Source of the DNA: Bifidobacterium pongonis
GTDB taxonomy: Bacteria > Actinomycetota > Actinomycetes > Actinomycetales > Bifidobacteriaceae
Assembly: GCF_019331805.1 (NCBI RefSeq)
Contig: NZ_JAHBBE010000018.1
Span: forward strand, 1-52,020
DNA: 52,020 bases
Reading direction: 5' to 3'
Shown here: one piece after another, positions 1 through 7,088 of the stretch
Position numbering within the stretch: the first letter of the stretch is position 1
Layout: every line of letters begins with the position of its first letter
The notes under the pieces: model-generated
Seen by the model: the letters and a program-made list of their open reading frames with translations, nothing else
What the model was told of the DNA's origin: nothing
Databases searched by the model: none
Position numbers and translations under genes: made by a program

Positions 1-45
1 GATTACAGGGTGCCGTTTCCCTTGATTTTCCGGGGTTTACGCCGG

Positions 46-160
46 TTATCCACCGTTCCCGACCCGCGTTGGAGCGTTGTGGATTACGAAAACGGCCTGT
101 GGATAACTTACCGAGCGGTGGATAAGCCATGGATAAACCACATGGACAGGCCGTGGATAA
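46..160. promoter_or_regulatory. DnaA-box-like array
   Basis: Bases 1-243 hold no convincing gene but carry six 9-mers close to the DnaA box TTATCCACA (reverse TGTGGATAA): 46-54 (TTATCCACC), 78-86 (TGTGGATTA), 98-106 (TGTGGATAA, perfect), 117-125 (GGTGGATAA), 128-136 (CATGGATAA) and 152-160 (CGTGGATAA). The last five share one orientation and the first is opposed. Such density is far above chance in GC-rich DNA and is typical of an origin, a DnaA-titration site or a DnaA-controlled promoter. The neighbouring gene to the left is not visible, so which of these applies is open. Confidence 0.6.
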
Positions 161-243
161 GCCGCCAGCCCCGCACATACGACGCGGGCGCCCCAACCGC
201 ATATCGGTCGGAGCGCCCCGAAAAGTCCCAGCCGTGCCCGCGT

Positions 244-957
244 TCAGAAGCGCGGAGCGCACAGCACGATGACGGCGATCAGTACGACCACGATCGCACC
301 GCCGTAGATGGCCATACGTTGCGTCAGCGAACGGCCGCGCAGCGCGGGAATACCGCTCGTCAGCAGCATCGTCAGCACGCCGCCGGCGATGAATCCGCCC
401 ACATGCGCCTGCCAGGCGATACCGGTCATCACGAACGGCATGGCGAAGTTCACCGCCATCCACACCAGCATCGAACGGATATCCGCACCCACGCGGCGGA
501 ACACGACCAGCATGGCCGCGAACAGGCCGAACAGGGCTCCGGAAGCGCCGTAGGCGGCCAGAGACCAGTCGGAAGTCGCCCTGGCCCACACCATCAGCCC
601 AGCGGCCCCGCCAAGGCCGGAAATAAGGTACAGCGCGAGGAAGCGCCAGTGCCCGAGCATGCGTTCGAGCATCGGCCCCACGCACCACAAGGTCAGCATG
701 TTGAACAGGACGTGCAGAATGCTGGGCGCGTGCAGGAACATGGATGTCAGCCACGTCCACGGGCGCTGCACCATGACCACCGGGGCCGCCATGCCCCAGT
801 TCACGATCGCGGCGAACACCGAGGGCAGGAATGCGCGGGTGATGATCTCCACCAGCCATACGGCCACGCATATGACGATGATCGAGGTGGTGATCACCGG
901 GCCGCCGCTGTTCCAGGCATATCGGATCTCGCGTTTGTTGGGAATCTTGAAATACAT
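244..957 (-). CDS. Rhomboid family intramembrane serine protease
   Basis: A 237-residue polytopic membrane protein of the rhomboid (S54) family, which cleaves transmembrane segments of other proteins inside the bilayer. The active-site motif GASG lies at residues 137-140, making Ser139 the likely nucleophile; the partner His is His185 in AWQAHVGG. The HVLFN segment near residue 82-86 matches the conserved second-helix region of the family. About six hydrophobic segments are visible, ending in a C-terminal helix and a short tail. I start at the ATG at 957 because the residues upstream of it in the longer frame are proline/arginine-rich and unlike any rhomboid. In many actinobacteria a rhomboid gene sits near gyrA and crgA, so an origin-proximal location is plausible. 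Substrate unknown. Confidence 0.9.
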   Translation of the reverse strand: MYFKIPNKREIRYAWNSGGPVITTSIIVICVAVWLVEIITRAFLPSVFAAIVNWGMAAPVVMVQRPWTWLTSMFLHAPSILHVLFNMLTLWCVGPMLERMLGHWRFLALYLISGLGGAAGLMVWARATSDWSLAAYGASGALFGLFAAMLVVFRRVGADIRSMLVWMAVNFAMPFVMTGIAWQAHVGGFIAGGVLTMLLTSGIPALRGRSLTQRMAIYGGAIVVVLIAVIVLCAPRF

Positions 958-1171
958 GCAATCATGGTATCCGCCGCTTTGCCCAAGCGCGGGGTTAATA
1001 GGGATGGCTACGCGAACGGGTGCGCGGATGGGCCGTACGGCGGGCTCGGGTGGCGCGGATGACATTGGTTTCCGGCGCGTTCCACCCAATCGTCACAAAA
1101 TTCGGCTTATCATAGTGAGCAGAGTTGGTTTGAATGGGCAGGCCAACGAGAAACCTCGGAAAGGAGCCGTC

Positions 1172-1396
1172 ATGGAGAAGAATTCTTCGAACGGTTGGAA
1201 GTTCTTTGCGATTCTGTTCGGCGCACTGCTCGCCGCCGTTGTGGGCCTGTACGTCTACAAGCAGCAGAATCCCGATTATGATCCGTGGGAGGAACCTTGG
1301 GAGAACAGCTCCTCCCCCGTGGACCTCGGACTCGATAAGGCCGCGGACGAAGAGGCTGAGACCGGCGAAGCCGAAACCGCAGCGGAAGCCGCCTGA
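1172..1396 (+). CDS. Small single-span membrane protein, DLW-39-like
   Basis: A 74-residue peptide with one membrane helix (residues about 10-28, FFAILFGALLAAVVGLYVY) followed by a short linker with DPWEEPWE and an acidic Glu/Ala-rich tail. The ATG at 1172 follows a good ribosome binding site (AAGGAG at 1161-1166). The helix plus 'YVY..Q....D.W' pattern resembles the actinobacterial DLW-39 small-protein family, often encoded close to gyrA, tRNA-Ile/Ala and the rhomboid gene; this assignment rests on pattern memory only. It is divergent from the rhomboid gene and is followed by a strong terminator, so it appears to be monocistronic. Function unknown. Confidence 0.75.
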   Translation: MEKNSSNGWKFFAILFGALLAAVVGLYVYKQQNPDYDPWEEPWENSSSPVDLGLDKAADEEAETGEAETAAEAA

Positions 1397-1418
1397 TTCT
1401 TCATCACGGTAGACCGTC

Positions 1419-1450
1419 AGTCGCGCATCATGTTGGTGCGCGACTTTTTT
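1419..1450 (+). terminator. Intrinsic terminator of the small membrane protein gene
   Basis: A 9-bp stem AGTCGCGCA (1419-1427) / TGCGCGACT (1437-1445) with a 9-nt loop, then a run of T to 1450, 22 bases after the stop codon. Confidence 0.9.
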
Positions 1451-1634
1451 ATGCGCCCAGCACGGCCAGCCGATCATGGTTCTCGACTACGGTTCGTCGG
1501 CGGGTGCCGATGCGGGAAACTGATACACTGATGGCATAAGTCACTGCGAATCCGGGGCGTCCACACGGCCGCCCCTTTTCGTTGCCGAATGCGCCGCAAC
1601 CCAAGCCAGCGCACCCGGAGAATCCCATAAACGC
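1451..1634. other. Intergenic stretch with one terminator-like hairpin
   Basis: No gene is convincing here. A short hairpin GGGGCG (1554-1559) / CGCCCC (1570-1575) is followed by TTTT (1576-1579) on the plus strand and could end a short transcript, but I see no good promoter for one. The rest shows nothing recognisable. Confidence 0.4.
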
Positions 1635-1668
1635 AAAAGAGGGAGACAACCCTAGGGTTGTCTCCCTC
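1635..1668 (-). terminator. Distal intrinsic terminator of glgP
   Basis: A perfect 30-bp palindrome occupies 1639-1668 (half-site GAGGGAGACAACCCT). Read on the minus strand it is followed directly by TTTT (bases 1638-1635), giving a strong intrinsic terminator about 160 bases downstream of the glgP stop codon. Confidence 0.8.
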
Positions 1669-1827
1669 TCCACGTCTCAGCTAACCGGGCAAGCTCACCC
1701 GGCGCTCAAGTAATGACGTGCGGAGCCCGCCAAGCAGACAGCCCAGTGGGCTGTCTGTAGGCGACGCCGAGCGGCTATGCCGCGAGGCAGGAACCAGCGC
1801 GCGGCTGGCACGCCGGAACGTGAGCCG
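1669..1827 (-). other. Structured 3' untranslated region of glgP
   Basis: Between the glgP stop and its terminator lie several self-complementary segments: an 11-bp hairpin with a 1-nt turn at 1735-1757 (arm CAGACAGCCCA), GCGGC/GCCGC near 1771-1783 and CCAGC/GCTGG near 1794-1808. No reading frame is persuasive. It is either a long structured 3' UTR or a dispersed intergenic repeat of the genus; the sequence alone does not decide. Confidence 0.45.
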
Positions 1828-4284
1828 TCAGGCGAGCGGGCCGGTGTGCCAGATGCGCTCCAAATAATCCTCGATCGAACGATCGGAGCTGAAGTAACCG
1901 GAGTTCGCGACGTTGAGGACGGCCATGCGGCTCCACTTCATCGGATCGCGGTAGGTTTCCTCGATCTGGGCCTGGATGTCCATGTACGCACGGAAGTCGG
2001 CGAGCGTCATGAAGTAATCCTTGTTCAGCCAGTCGGTGACGAGGTCCTTGTAGGCGTCCTTGTCGCCGTCGGAGAAGGTGCCGTCGGCGACCATGTCGAT
2101 GGCGGCCTTGAGCTGCGGATCCTTCTCGTAGTATTCGCGGGACAGGCCCTTGGTGTCGTAGCCTTCGGCGTACAGGGCGGAGACTTCCGGCTCGGTCATA
2201 CCGAACAGGAAGAAGTTCTCGGCGCCGACGCGCTCACGGATCTCGACGTTGGCGCCGTCCAGGGTGCCGACGGTCAGAGCGCCGTTGAGGGCGAACTTCA
2301 TGTTGCCGGTGCCGGAGGCTTCCTTGCCGGCCTGGGAGATCTGCTCGTCGAGGTCGGTGGCCGGGATGAGGTTCTGGGCCAGCTCGATGTTGTAGTTCCA
2401 CGGGAAGTAGACGTTCAGCTTGCCCTTGACGTCCGGGTCGTTGTTGATGACGCGGGCGACGTTGTTGATCAGCTGGATGGTCTGCTTGGCCAGGTAGTAG
2501 CCCGGAGCGGCCTTGGCGCCGAACACGATGGTGCGCGGCATGACGTCGTCGGCGGAGACCTTGCCGGACTTGATGTCGGCGTAGTCGGCGATGACGGACA
2601 GGATCTTCAGGGCCTGACGCTTGTACTCGTGCAGACGCTTGACCATGGTGTTGATCATGGTGTTCGGGTCGATGTCGAAGCCGTACTTGCGCTTGGCGAA
2701 GTTGGAGAAGTCGACCTTGTTGGCCTGCTTGACGGCGGCGAACTTCTTGACGAACTCGTCGTCCTCGGCCAGCGGGACGAGGCCCTGCAGCAGTTCGAGG
2801 TCGGACAGCCACTTGTCGGTGCCGAGGCCTTCGGTGATGAGGTCGGACAGGCGCGGGTTGGCGAGCTTGATGAAGCGACGCGGGGTCACGCCGTTGGTCA
2901 CGTTGGTGAACTTGTCCGGGTAGGCGTCGGAGAAGTTCTTCAGGGTGACGTCCTTGAGCAGCTGGGAGTGCAGCTCGGCCACGCCGTTGACGTGGGAGCC
3001 GCCGTAGGTGGCCAGGTAGGCCATGCGCACGGCGTCACCGGTGTAGATGGCCATGTCTTCGGCGGTGTCGGCGTCGATGCCCTTGGCCTTGAGCTCGGCC
3101 GCGAACTGGTCCTGGATCTTCTCGATGATTTCGAGGTGACGCGGCAGCAGTTCGCCGATGAGCTTGGACGGCCAGACTTCCAGGGCTTCCGGAAGCAGGG
3201 TGTGGCAGGTGTAGTTGAAGGTGCGACGGGTGATGTCCCAGGCGGTATCCCAGTCGTAGTCGTATTCGTCCATGAGGACGCGCATGAGCTCCGGGATGCC
3301 GATGACCGGGTGGGTGTCGTTCAGCTGGAAGTTGATCTTGTTCGGGAAGGTGGTCAGATCCGGCTTGTCCTGGCCCGGGTAGAAGACGCGGATGGCGTCG
3401 TGGATGGAGGCGGACACGAAGAAGTACTGCTGCTCAAGACGCAGAGCCTTGCCCTGCGGGGTGGAGTCTTCCGGGTACAGGATCTTGGAGATGTTCTCGG
3501 CTTCGACCTGCGGCTTGACGGCGTCGAGGTACTCGGACTTGTTGAAGGCGAGCAGATCGAACTCGTCGTAGCTCTTGGCGGTCCACAGACGCAGGGTGTT
3601 CACACGGCCGGAGGCGTAGCCCGGGACCATGTAGTCGACCGGGACGGCGCGCACGGACCAGGCCGGCTTCCAGACCTTCTTGCCGTTCTCTTCGACGACT
3701 TCGCCGCCGAAGGAGACCTTCTGGTCACGGTTGTAATCGATGTGGCCCCAGGGCTCTTCGTTGGCCAGCCAGTAATCCGGGGTTTCGATCTGCTTGCCGT
3801 TCTCGTCGAACTCCTGCTTGAAGATGCCGTACTTGTACTGGATGCCGTAGCCGAATGCCGGCACGCCCAGGGAGGCGAGGGAGTCGATGAAGCAGGCGGC
3901 CAGACGACCCAGACCACCGTTGCCGAGGCCCGGCTCGTATTCGGCGTCGATGATTTCCTGAGCGTCGAAGCCCAGATCCTTCACCGCGGCGTTGAACTGG
4001 TCGGTGAGACCGGCGTTGAGCAGTGCGTTCTCCAGCTGCTTGCCCATGAGGAACTCGGCGGAGAGGTAACCGACGGCCTTGGTGTTGCCGTTGACCATGT
4101 CGGCCTGGGTGGTCATCCACGAATCCATGAGATGGCGACGCACGGCAGTGGCGGCGGCGACATACACGTCCGCAGGCTTGGCCTGCTCTACAGTGACGCC
4201 CTGAGTGTACTTGAGTTGCTCGCGAATCTCGTCAGCGAACTGTTCAGCCGTGACGGGAGATTTCGGTGCAGTGATCTCGGCCAT
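1828..4284 (-). CDS. glgP: Glycogen/alpha-glucan phosphorylase
   Basis: An 818-residue glycogen phosphorylase (GT35) that releases glucose 1-phosphate from the non-reducing ends of alpha-1,4-glucans using phosphate and pyridoxal 5'-phosphate. The length is normal for the family. The PLP-binding motif EASGTGNMKFALNG is present with the Schiff-base lysine at about residue 663, followed by the conserved GTLDGANVEI. The N-terminal part carries the family block GNGGLGRLAACF. The ATG at 4284 is preceded by a purine-rich AGAAAG. The gene stands alone with a 329-base upstream region containing a small inverted repeat and ends in a long structured 3' tail. It would supply glucose 1-phosphate from storage glycogen or imported maltodextrins to central metabolism. 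Confidence 0.97.
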   Translation of the reverse strand: MAEITAPKSPVTAEQFADEIREQLKYTQGVTVEQAKPADVYVAAATAVRRHLMDSWMTTQADMVNGNTKAVGYLSAEFLMGKQLENALLNAGLTDQFNAAVKDLGFDAQEIIDAEYEPGLGNGGLGRLAACFIDSLASLGVPAFGYGIQYKYGIFKQEFDENGKQIETPDYWLANEEPWGHIDYNRDQKVSFGGEVVEENGKKVWKPAWSVRAVPVDYMVPGYASGRVNTLRLWTAKSYDEFDLLAFNKSEYLDAVKPQVEAENISKILYPEDSTPQGKALRLEQQYFFVSASIHDAIRVFYPGQDKPDLTTFPNKINFQLNDTHPVIGIPELMRVLMDEYDYDWDTAWDITRRTFNYTCHTLLPEALEVWPSKLIGELLPRHLEIIEKIQDQFAAELKAKGIDADTAEDMAIYTGDAVRMAYLATYGGSHVNGVAELHSQLLKDVTLKNFSDAYPDKFTNVTNGVTPRRFIKLANPRLSDLITEGLGTDKWLSDLELLQGLVPLAEDDEFVKKFAAVKQANKVDFSNFAKRKYGFDIDPNTMINTMVKRLHEYKRQALKILSVIADYADIKSGKVSADDVMPRTIVFGAKAAPGYYLAKQTIQLINNVARVINNDPDVKGKLNVYFPWNYNIELAQNLIPATDLDEQISQAGKEASGTGNMKFALNGALTVGTLDGANVEIRERVGAENFFLFGMTEPEVSALYAEGYDTKGLSREYYEKDPQLKAAIDMVADGTFSDGDKDAYKDLVTDWLNKDYFMTLADFRAYMDIQAQIEETYRDPMKWSRMAVLNVANSGYFSSDRSIEDYLERIWHTGPLA

Positions 4285-4613
4285 TTGCTCTGACTTTCTC
4301 TATCAATAGGTTGTACGGAACAATCATATGTGCACGGCATAACGTGAGCCAACTACTTGACTCGCTTGGACGCTCGTTTGTCCGTGGGGACAATCGTCGT
4401 CCTTCAACGTCATGCATACGTTGTCATAGACACCATACCACACCCCCTCACTCAACGCCACACGAACAGCGAACAAATATGACAACGTGAGCACATAACT
4501 AGGCAAAACAGTGCGATAAGACCAACGAGACGCCCGCGAGCGCCGCCTCCCGAATCCCCCTCAGCCCGCACGCACCGGTCCCGCGCGGGCTGGGATAGGA
4601 GCACAATGGAGGC
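4285..4613. promoter_or_regulatory. Divergent intergenic region with a small inverted repeat
   Basis: This 329-base gap separates glgP (minus) from the SCP-like gene (plus) and must hold both promoters. An inverted repeat TTGTCC-GTGG-GGACAA lies at 4378-4393, about 95 bases upstream of the glgP start, and could be an operator. I find no promoter hexamers good enough to name. A 60-codon open frame at 4324-4506 on the minus strand has no ribosome site or protein-like composition. Confidence 0.35.
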
Positions 4614-5012
4614 ATGCCAGTGATTTTGGACAAGGATCTGGCGCGCGGCCGCTCGGCATTCGAGCAGTGGAAGGAAGCCGCCCGCCTGGAACACGACCCG
4701 CATACCGCCGACCCAACCCTCCCCAGACCCATCAAGGCCATGGCCGTCCGTTTTTCGCTCCACTTATTGGAACAGAAAGCGCCCGGACCCGGCGTCGAAG
4801 TACGCGTGGCGCCGTGGGGCGCCGTCAAGATATTGGACGGCCCCGCATCCGACCCGCACAACCTCACTCCCCCGGACGTCATCGAACTCGACCCCGACGT
4901 GTGGCTGAGACTCGCCACCGGCATCACCAGCTGGAGCGAGGAGAAGGAAGCCGGGCACATCACCGCCGTCGGCGAGCGCGACGACCTGAGCGACCTGCTG
5001 CCCCTGTACTGA
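4614..5012 (+). CDS. Sterol-carrier-like (SCP_3) protein
   Basis: A 132-residue soluble protein. The C-terminal half, PPDVIELDPDVWLRLATGI...EKEAGHITAVGERDDLSDLLPL, matches the pattern of the actinobacterial 'bacterial SCP orthologue' domain, a small alpha/beta fold related to sterol carrier protein 2 and presumed to bind a hydrophobic ligand. Residues 38-75 (KAMAVRFSLHLLEQKAPGPGVEVRVAPWGAVKIL) form the N-terminal part of the same domain. The ligand and role are not known; in related genomes such genes sit beside housekeeping genes and not in lipid pathways. It is transcribed divergently from glgP. The family call rests on recognisable motif order and I hold it with fair confidence. Confidence 0.8.
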   Translation: MPVILDKDLARGRSAFEQWKEAARLEHDPHTADPTLPRPIKAMAVRFSLHLLEQKAPGPGVEVRVAPWGAVKILDGPASDPHNLTPPDVIELDPDVWLRLATGITSWSEEKEAGHITAVGERDDLSDLLPLY

Positions 5013-5111
5013 GTTCGCGGCCGAATCGGCCGAATCGGCCCGCATATGACGAAGCCGCGATGGCGGCCATTACGGCGCGCATCGCGGCTTCATAAGGTTC
5101 GTTAGGAACGA

Positions 5112-5486
5112 TCAGCTTTGCTTCTTCGGCTTCAGCGCACTGGGCATCGGCATCGGAATGGGCTTGTGGGGCTTCGGAGCGGCCTTGGTCACCGGCATTT
5201 CGCCACTGGTGGCCTTCGCCGCGGCTTCGGCGGCCCACTTCGCATACTCATCCAGGTCGTCCACGGTATCGGAGGACGCATCGTGACCACCCTCGGCGGT
5301 CTCATCCTCGCTGTCCGCATCGTGAGAATACTTGGCCTCGATGTCGGCGAATGGGTCGAAGGAACCCGCACCGGGCTCCTGAGCACCGAGCTCCTTGGCA
5401 AGCTCATCGTAATCGGTGTCGGTGGTCAGGTACTTCAGCTTACGGGCAATTTTCTGTTGTTTTGCTTTCTGACGTCCGCGGCCCAT
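5112..5486 (-). CDS. DUF3073 family protein
   Basis: A 124-residue protein whose first 20 residues (MGRGRQKAKQQKIARKLKYL) are the signature of the actinobacterial DUF3073 family. After this basic head come an acidic Asp/Glu/Ser-rich middle (residues about 45-80), a short helix around YAKWAAEAAA, and a Pro/Lys-rich tail. No catalytic motif or membrane segment is present; the charge layout suggests a nucleic-acid or ribosome-associated protein, which is inference. It is transcribed away from trpS, with about 150 bases between the starts, and converges on the SCP-like gene, with which it shares a 99-base gap holding a short GGCCGAATC direct repeat. Confidence 0.88.
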   Translation of the reverse strand: MGRGRQKAKQQKIARKLKYLTTDTDYDELAKELGAQEPGAGSFDPFADIEAKYSHDADSEDETAEGGHDASSDTVDDLDEYAKWAAEAAAKATSGEMPVTKAAPKPHKPIPMPMPSALKPKKQS

Positions 5487-5633
5487 CTGACCCCCTGGTA
5501 ATGTTGCTTGCTATCAATTCATCACACAGAAGAGTACCACTTGTTGACGCCCTGTGGCTTGTCTTCTCGCACTTTTACGATAAAAGCGATATTTTCGCGA
5601 GAGCATTTCCTTAATTCACAAAGGGGCGTAAGC

Positions 5634-6734
5634 ATGACGGACGAAGCTCAGAACAACCGGATCACTGCGGTCGGCAATGAAATGAGCGCCAGCTTCCTGG
5701 CGGCCAAGAAGCGTTCGGATGAGACGCTGGCCGAAATCGAGAAGAACCCCGGCAAGTTCACCATGCTCACCGGCGACCGCCCGACCGGCCGCCTGCACAT
5801 GGGCCACTACTTCGGCACCCTGCGCAGCCGCGTGGAAATGCAGAACAAGGGCGTACACACCAACATCATCATCGCCGACTACCAGGTGATCACCGACCGT
5901 GACACCACCGAACACATCCGCGACAACGTGCTCAACCTGATCCTCGACTACATGGCCGCCGGCATCGACCCGGAGAAGACCATGATCTACACGCACTCCG
6001 CGGTCCCGGCCGAGAACCAGCTCATGCTGCCGTTCCTGTCGCTGGTCACCGAATCCGAGCTGCACCGCAACCCGACCGTAAAGGCCGAGATGGAAGCCTC
6101 CGGCCACGCGCTGACCGGCCTGCTGCTCACCTACCCGGTCCATCAGGCCTGCGACATCCTGTTCTGCAAGGGCAACATCGTGCCCGTGGGCAAGGATCAG
6201 CTGCCGCACATCGAACTGACCCGCACCATCGCGCGCCGCTTCAACGAGCGTTACGCCAAGAAGAACCCCGTCTTCCCGGAACCGGACGCCATCCTGTCCG
6301 ACGCGCCGGAGATTCCGGGCCTCGACGGCCAGAAGATGAGCAAGTCCCGCGGCAACTCCATCATGCTGAGCGCCACCGCCGAGGAAACCGCCAAGCTCAT
6401 CAAGAAGAGCCGCACCGATTCCGAACGCCGCATCACCTTCGACCCGATCAACCGCCCGGAGGTTTCCGCGCTGCTGACCACCGCGGGCCTGACCACCGGC
6501 CGCGACCCGCAGGAGATCGCCGAGGAGATCGGTGACTCCGGTGCAGGCGCGTTGAAGATGTATGTCGTGGAATCCGTGAACAACTATCTGGCGCCGATGC
6601 GTGAGCGCCGCACCGAGCTGGCCAAGGATATGGACTATGTGCGCGACGTGCTCGCCGAGGGCAACAAGCGCGCGAACGCCATCGCGAACGAGACGCTGCA
6701 GCAGGTGCGCGACGCCATGGGCATGAGCTACTGA
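5634..6734 (+). CDS. trpS: Tryptophanyl-tRNA synthetase
   Basis: A 366-residue class Ic aminoacyl-tRNA synthetase that charges tRNA-Trp. The HIGH-type signature is RPTGRLHMGHY (about residues 47-57) and the KMSKS loop is QKMSKSRGNS (about residue 230), both intact. Length fits the family. I start at the ATG at 5634, behind a GGGG-containing ribosome site at 5623-5626; the in-frame sequence further upstream does not look like a protein. I saw no T-box features or tryptophan-rich leader peptide in the 150-base 5' region, so regulation by Trp-tRNA level is not supported. The gene appears monocistronic and converges on putP, with a large inverted repeat between. Confidence 0.96.
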   Translation: MTDEAQNNRITAVGNEMSASFLAAKKRSDETLAEIEKNPGKFTMLTGDRPTGRLHMGHYFGTLRSRVEMQNKGVHTNIIIADYQVITDRDTTEHIRDNVLNLILDYMAAGIDPEKTMIYTHSAVPAENQLMLPFLSLVTESELHRNPTVKAEMEASGHALTGLLLTYPVHQACDILFCKGNIVPVGKDQLPHIELTRTIARRFNERYAKKNPVFPEPDAILSDAPEIPGLDGQKMSKSRGNSIMLSATAEETAKLIKKSRTDSERRITFDPINRPEVSALLTTAGLTTGRDPQEIAEEIGDSGAGALKMYVVESVNNYLAPMRERRTELAKDMDYVRDVLAEGNKRANAIANETLQQVRDAMGMSY

Positions 6735-6889
6735 GCGGCTCGCTCAGTGGGTTGCCGAGCGGGCCACCGGGTGGGTTGTTGAACGCCTGAGCCGCTGCAT
6801 GGCTCCGCACGGGAGGCCATAACGCCGCCTGAACCACGGAATCGCCGCTATCTCGCTTATATATGGCAGAAAACGGCATCTGGAATGAA

Positions 6890-7001
6890 CCAGGTGGCTT
6901 ATCTATGGCACGTATACGGAAAATCCCCGGGTATGAACGCTGGAATTCCAACGTTCATACCCGGGGATTACGCGTTTCGGTGCCATAGATAAGCCACCTG
7001 G
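6890..7001. repeat. Nested long inverted repeat between convergent genes
   Basis: The 354-base trpS-putP gap contains a two-part inverted repeat. The outer 22-bp arms are 6890-6911 and 6980-7001 (CCAGGTGGCTTATCTATGGC... and its exact complement). Inside, 18-bp arms 6922-6939 and 6952-6969 (AATCCCCGGGTATGAACG and complement) also match perfectly, around a short GGAATTCC centre. The two stems are separated by unpaired 10-base strands. No long T-run follows on either strand. A diverged copy of part of the outer arm (CTTATATATGGCA) precedes it at about 6856. It may be a miniature inverted-repeat element or a bidirectional transcript-ending structure. Confidence 0.75.
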
Positions 7002-7088
7002 CAAATCGCGAAGGCCCGAATCCGCCATCAATAAGCCGAGTAGCGGCCGGCGGGCGGCCACCAGCCCACTCCGGAACCCCGGAGCGGG

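Noticed and set aside
10..1062. 350-codon open frame on the plus strand over the rhomboid gene
   Set aside because: It lies opposite the clear rhomboid frame, has His/Arg/Gln-rich composition without any domain, and no ribosome site. It also covers the DnaA-box array.
1777..4293. 838-codon plus-strand frame opposite glgP
   Set aside because: A shadow of the GC-rich third positions of glgP; composition is dominated by Val, Gly, Leu and Asp with no recognisable domain.
5500..5633. T-box or Trp-leader control of trpS
   Set aside because: The 5' region has no T-box sequence, specifier hairpin or Trp-rich leader peptide that I can see.
6735..7088. CRISPR-like array
   Set aside because: The repeats are two pairs of inverted arms with no regular direct repeats and spacers.
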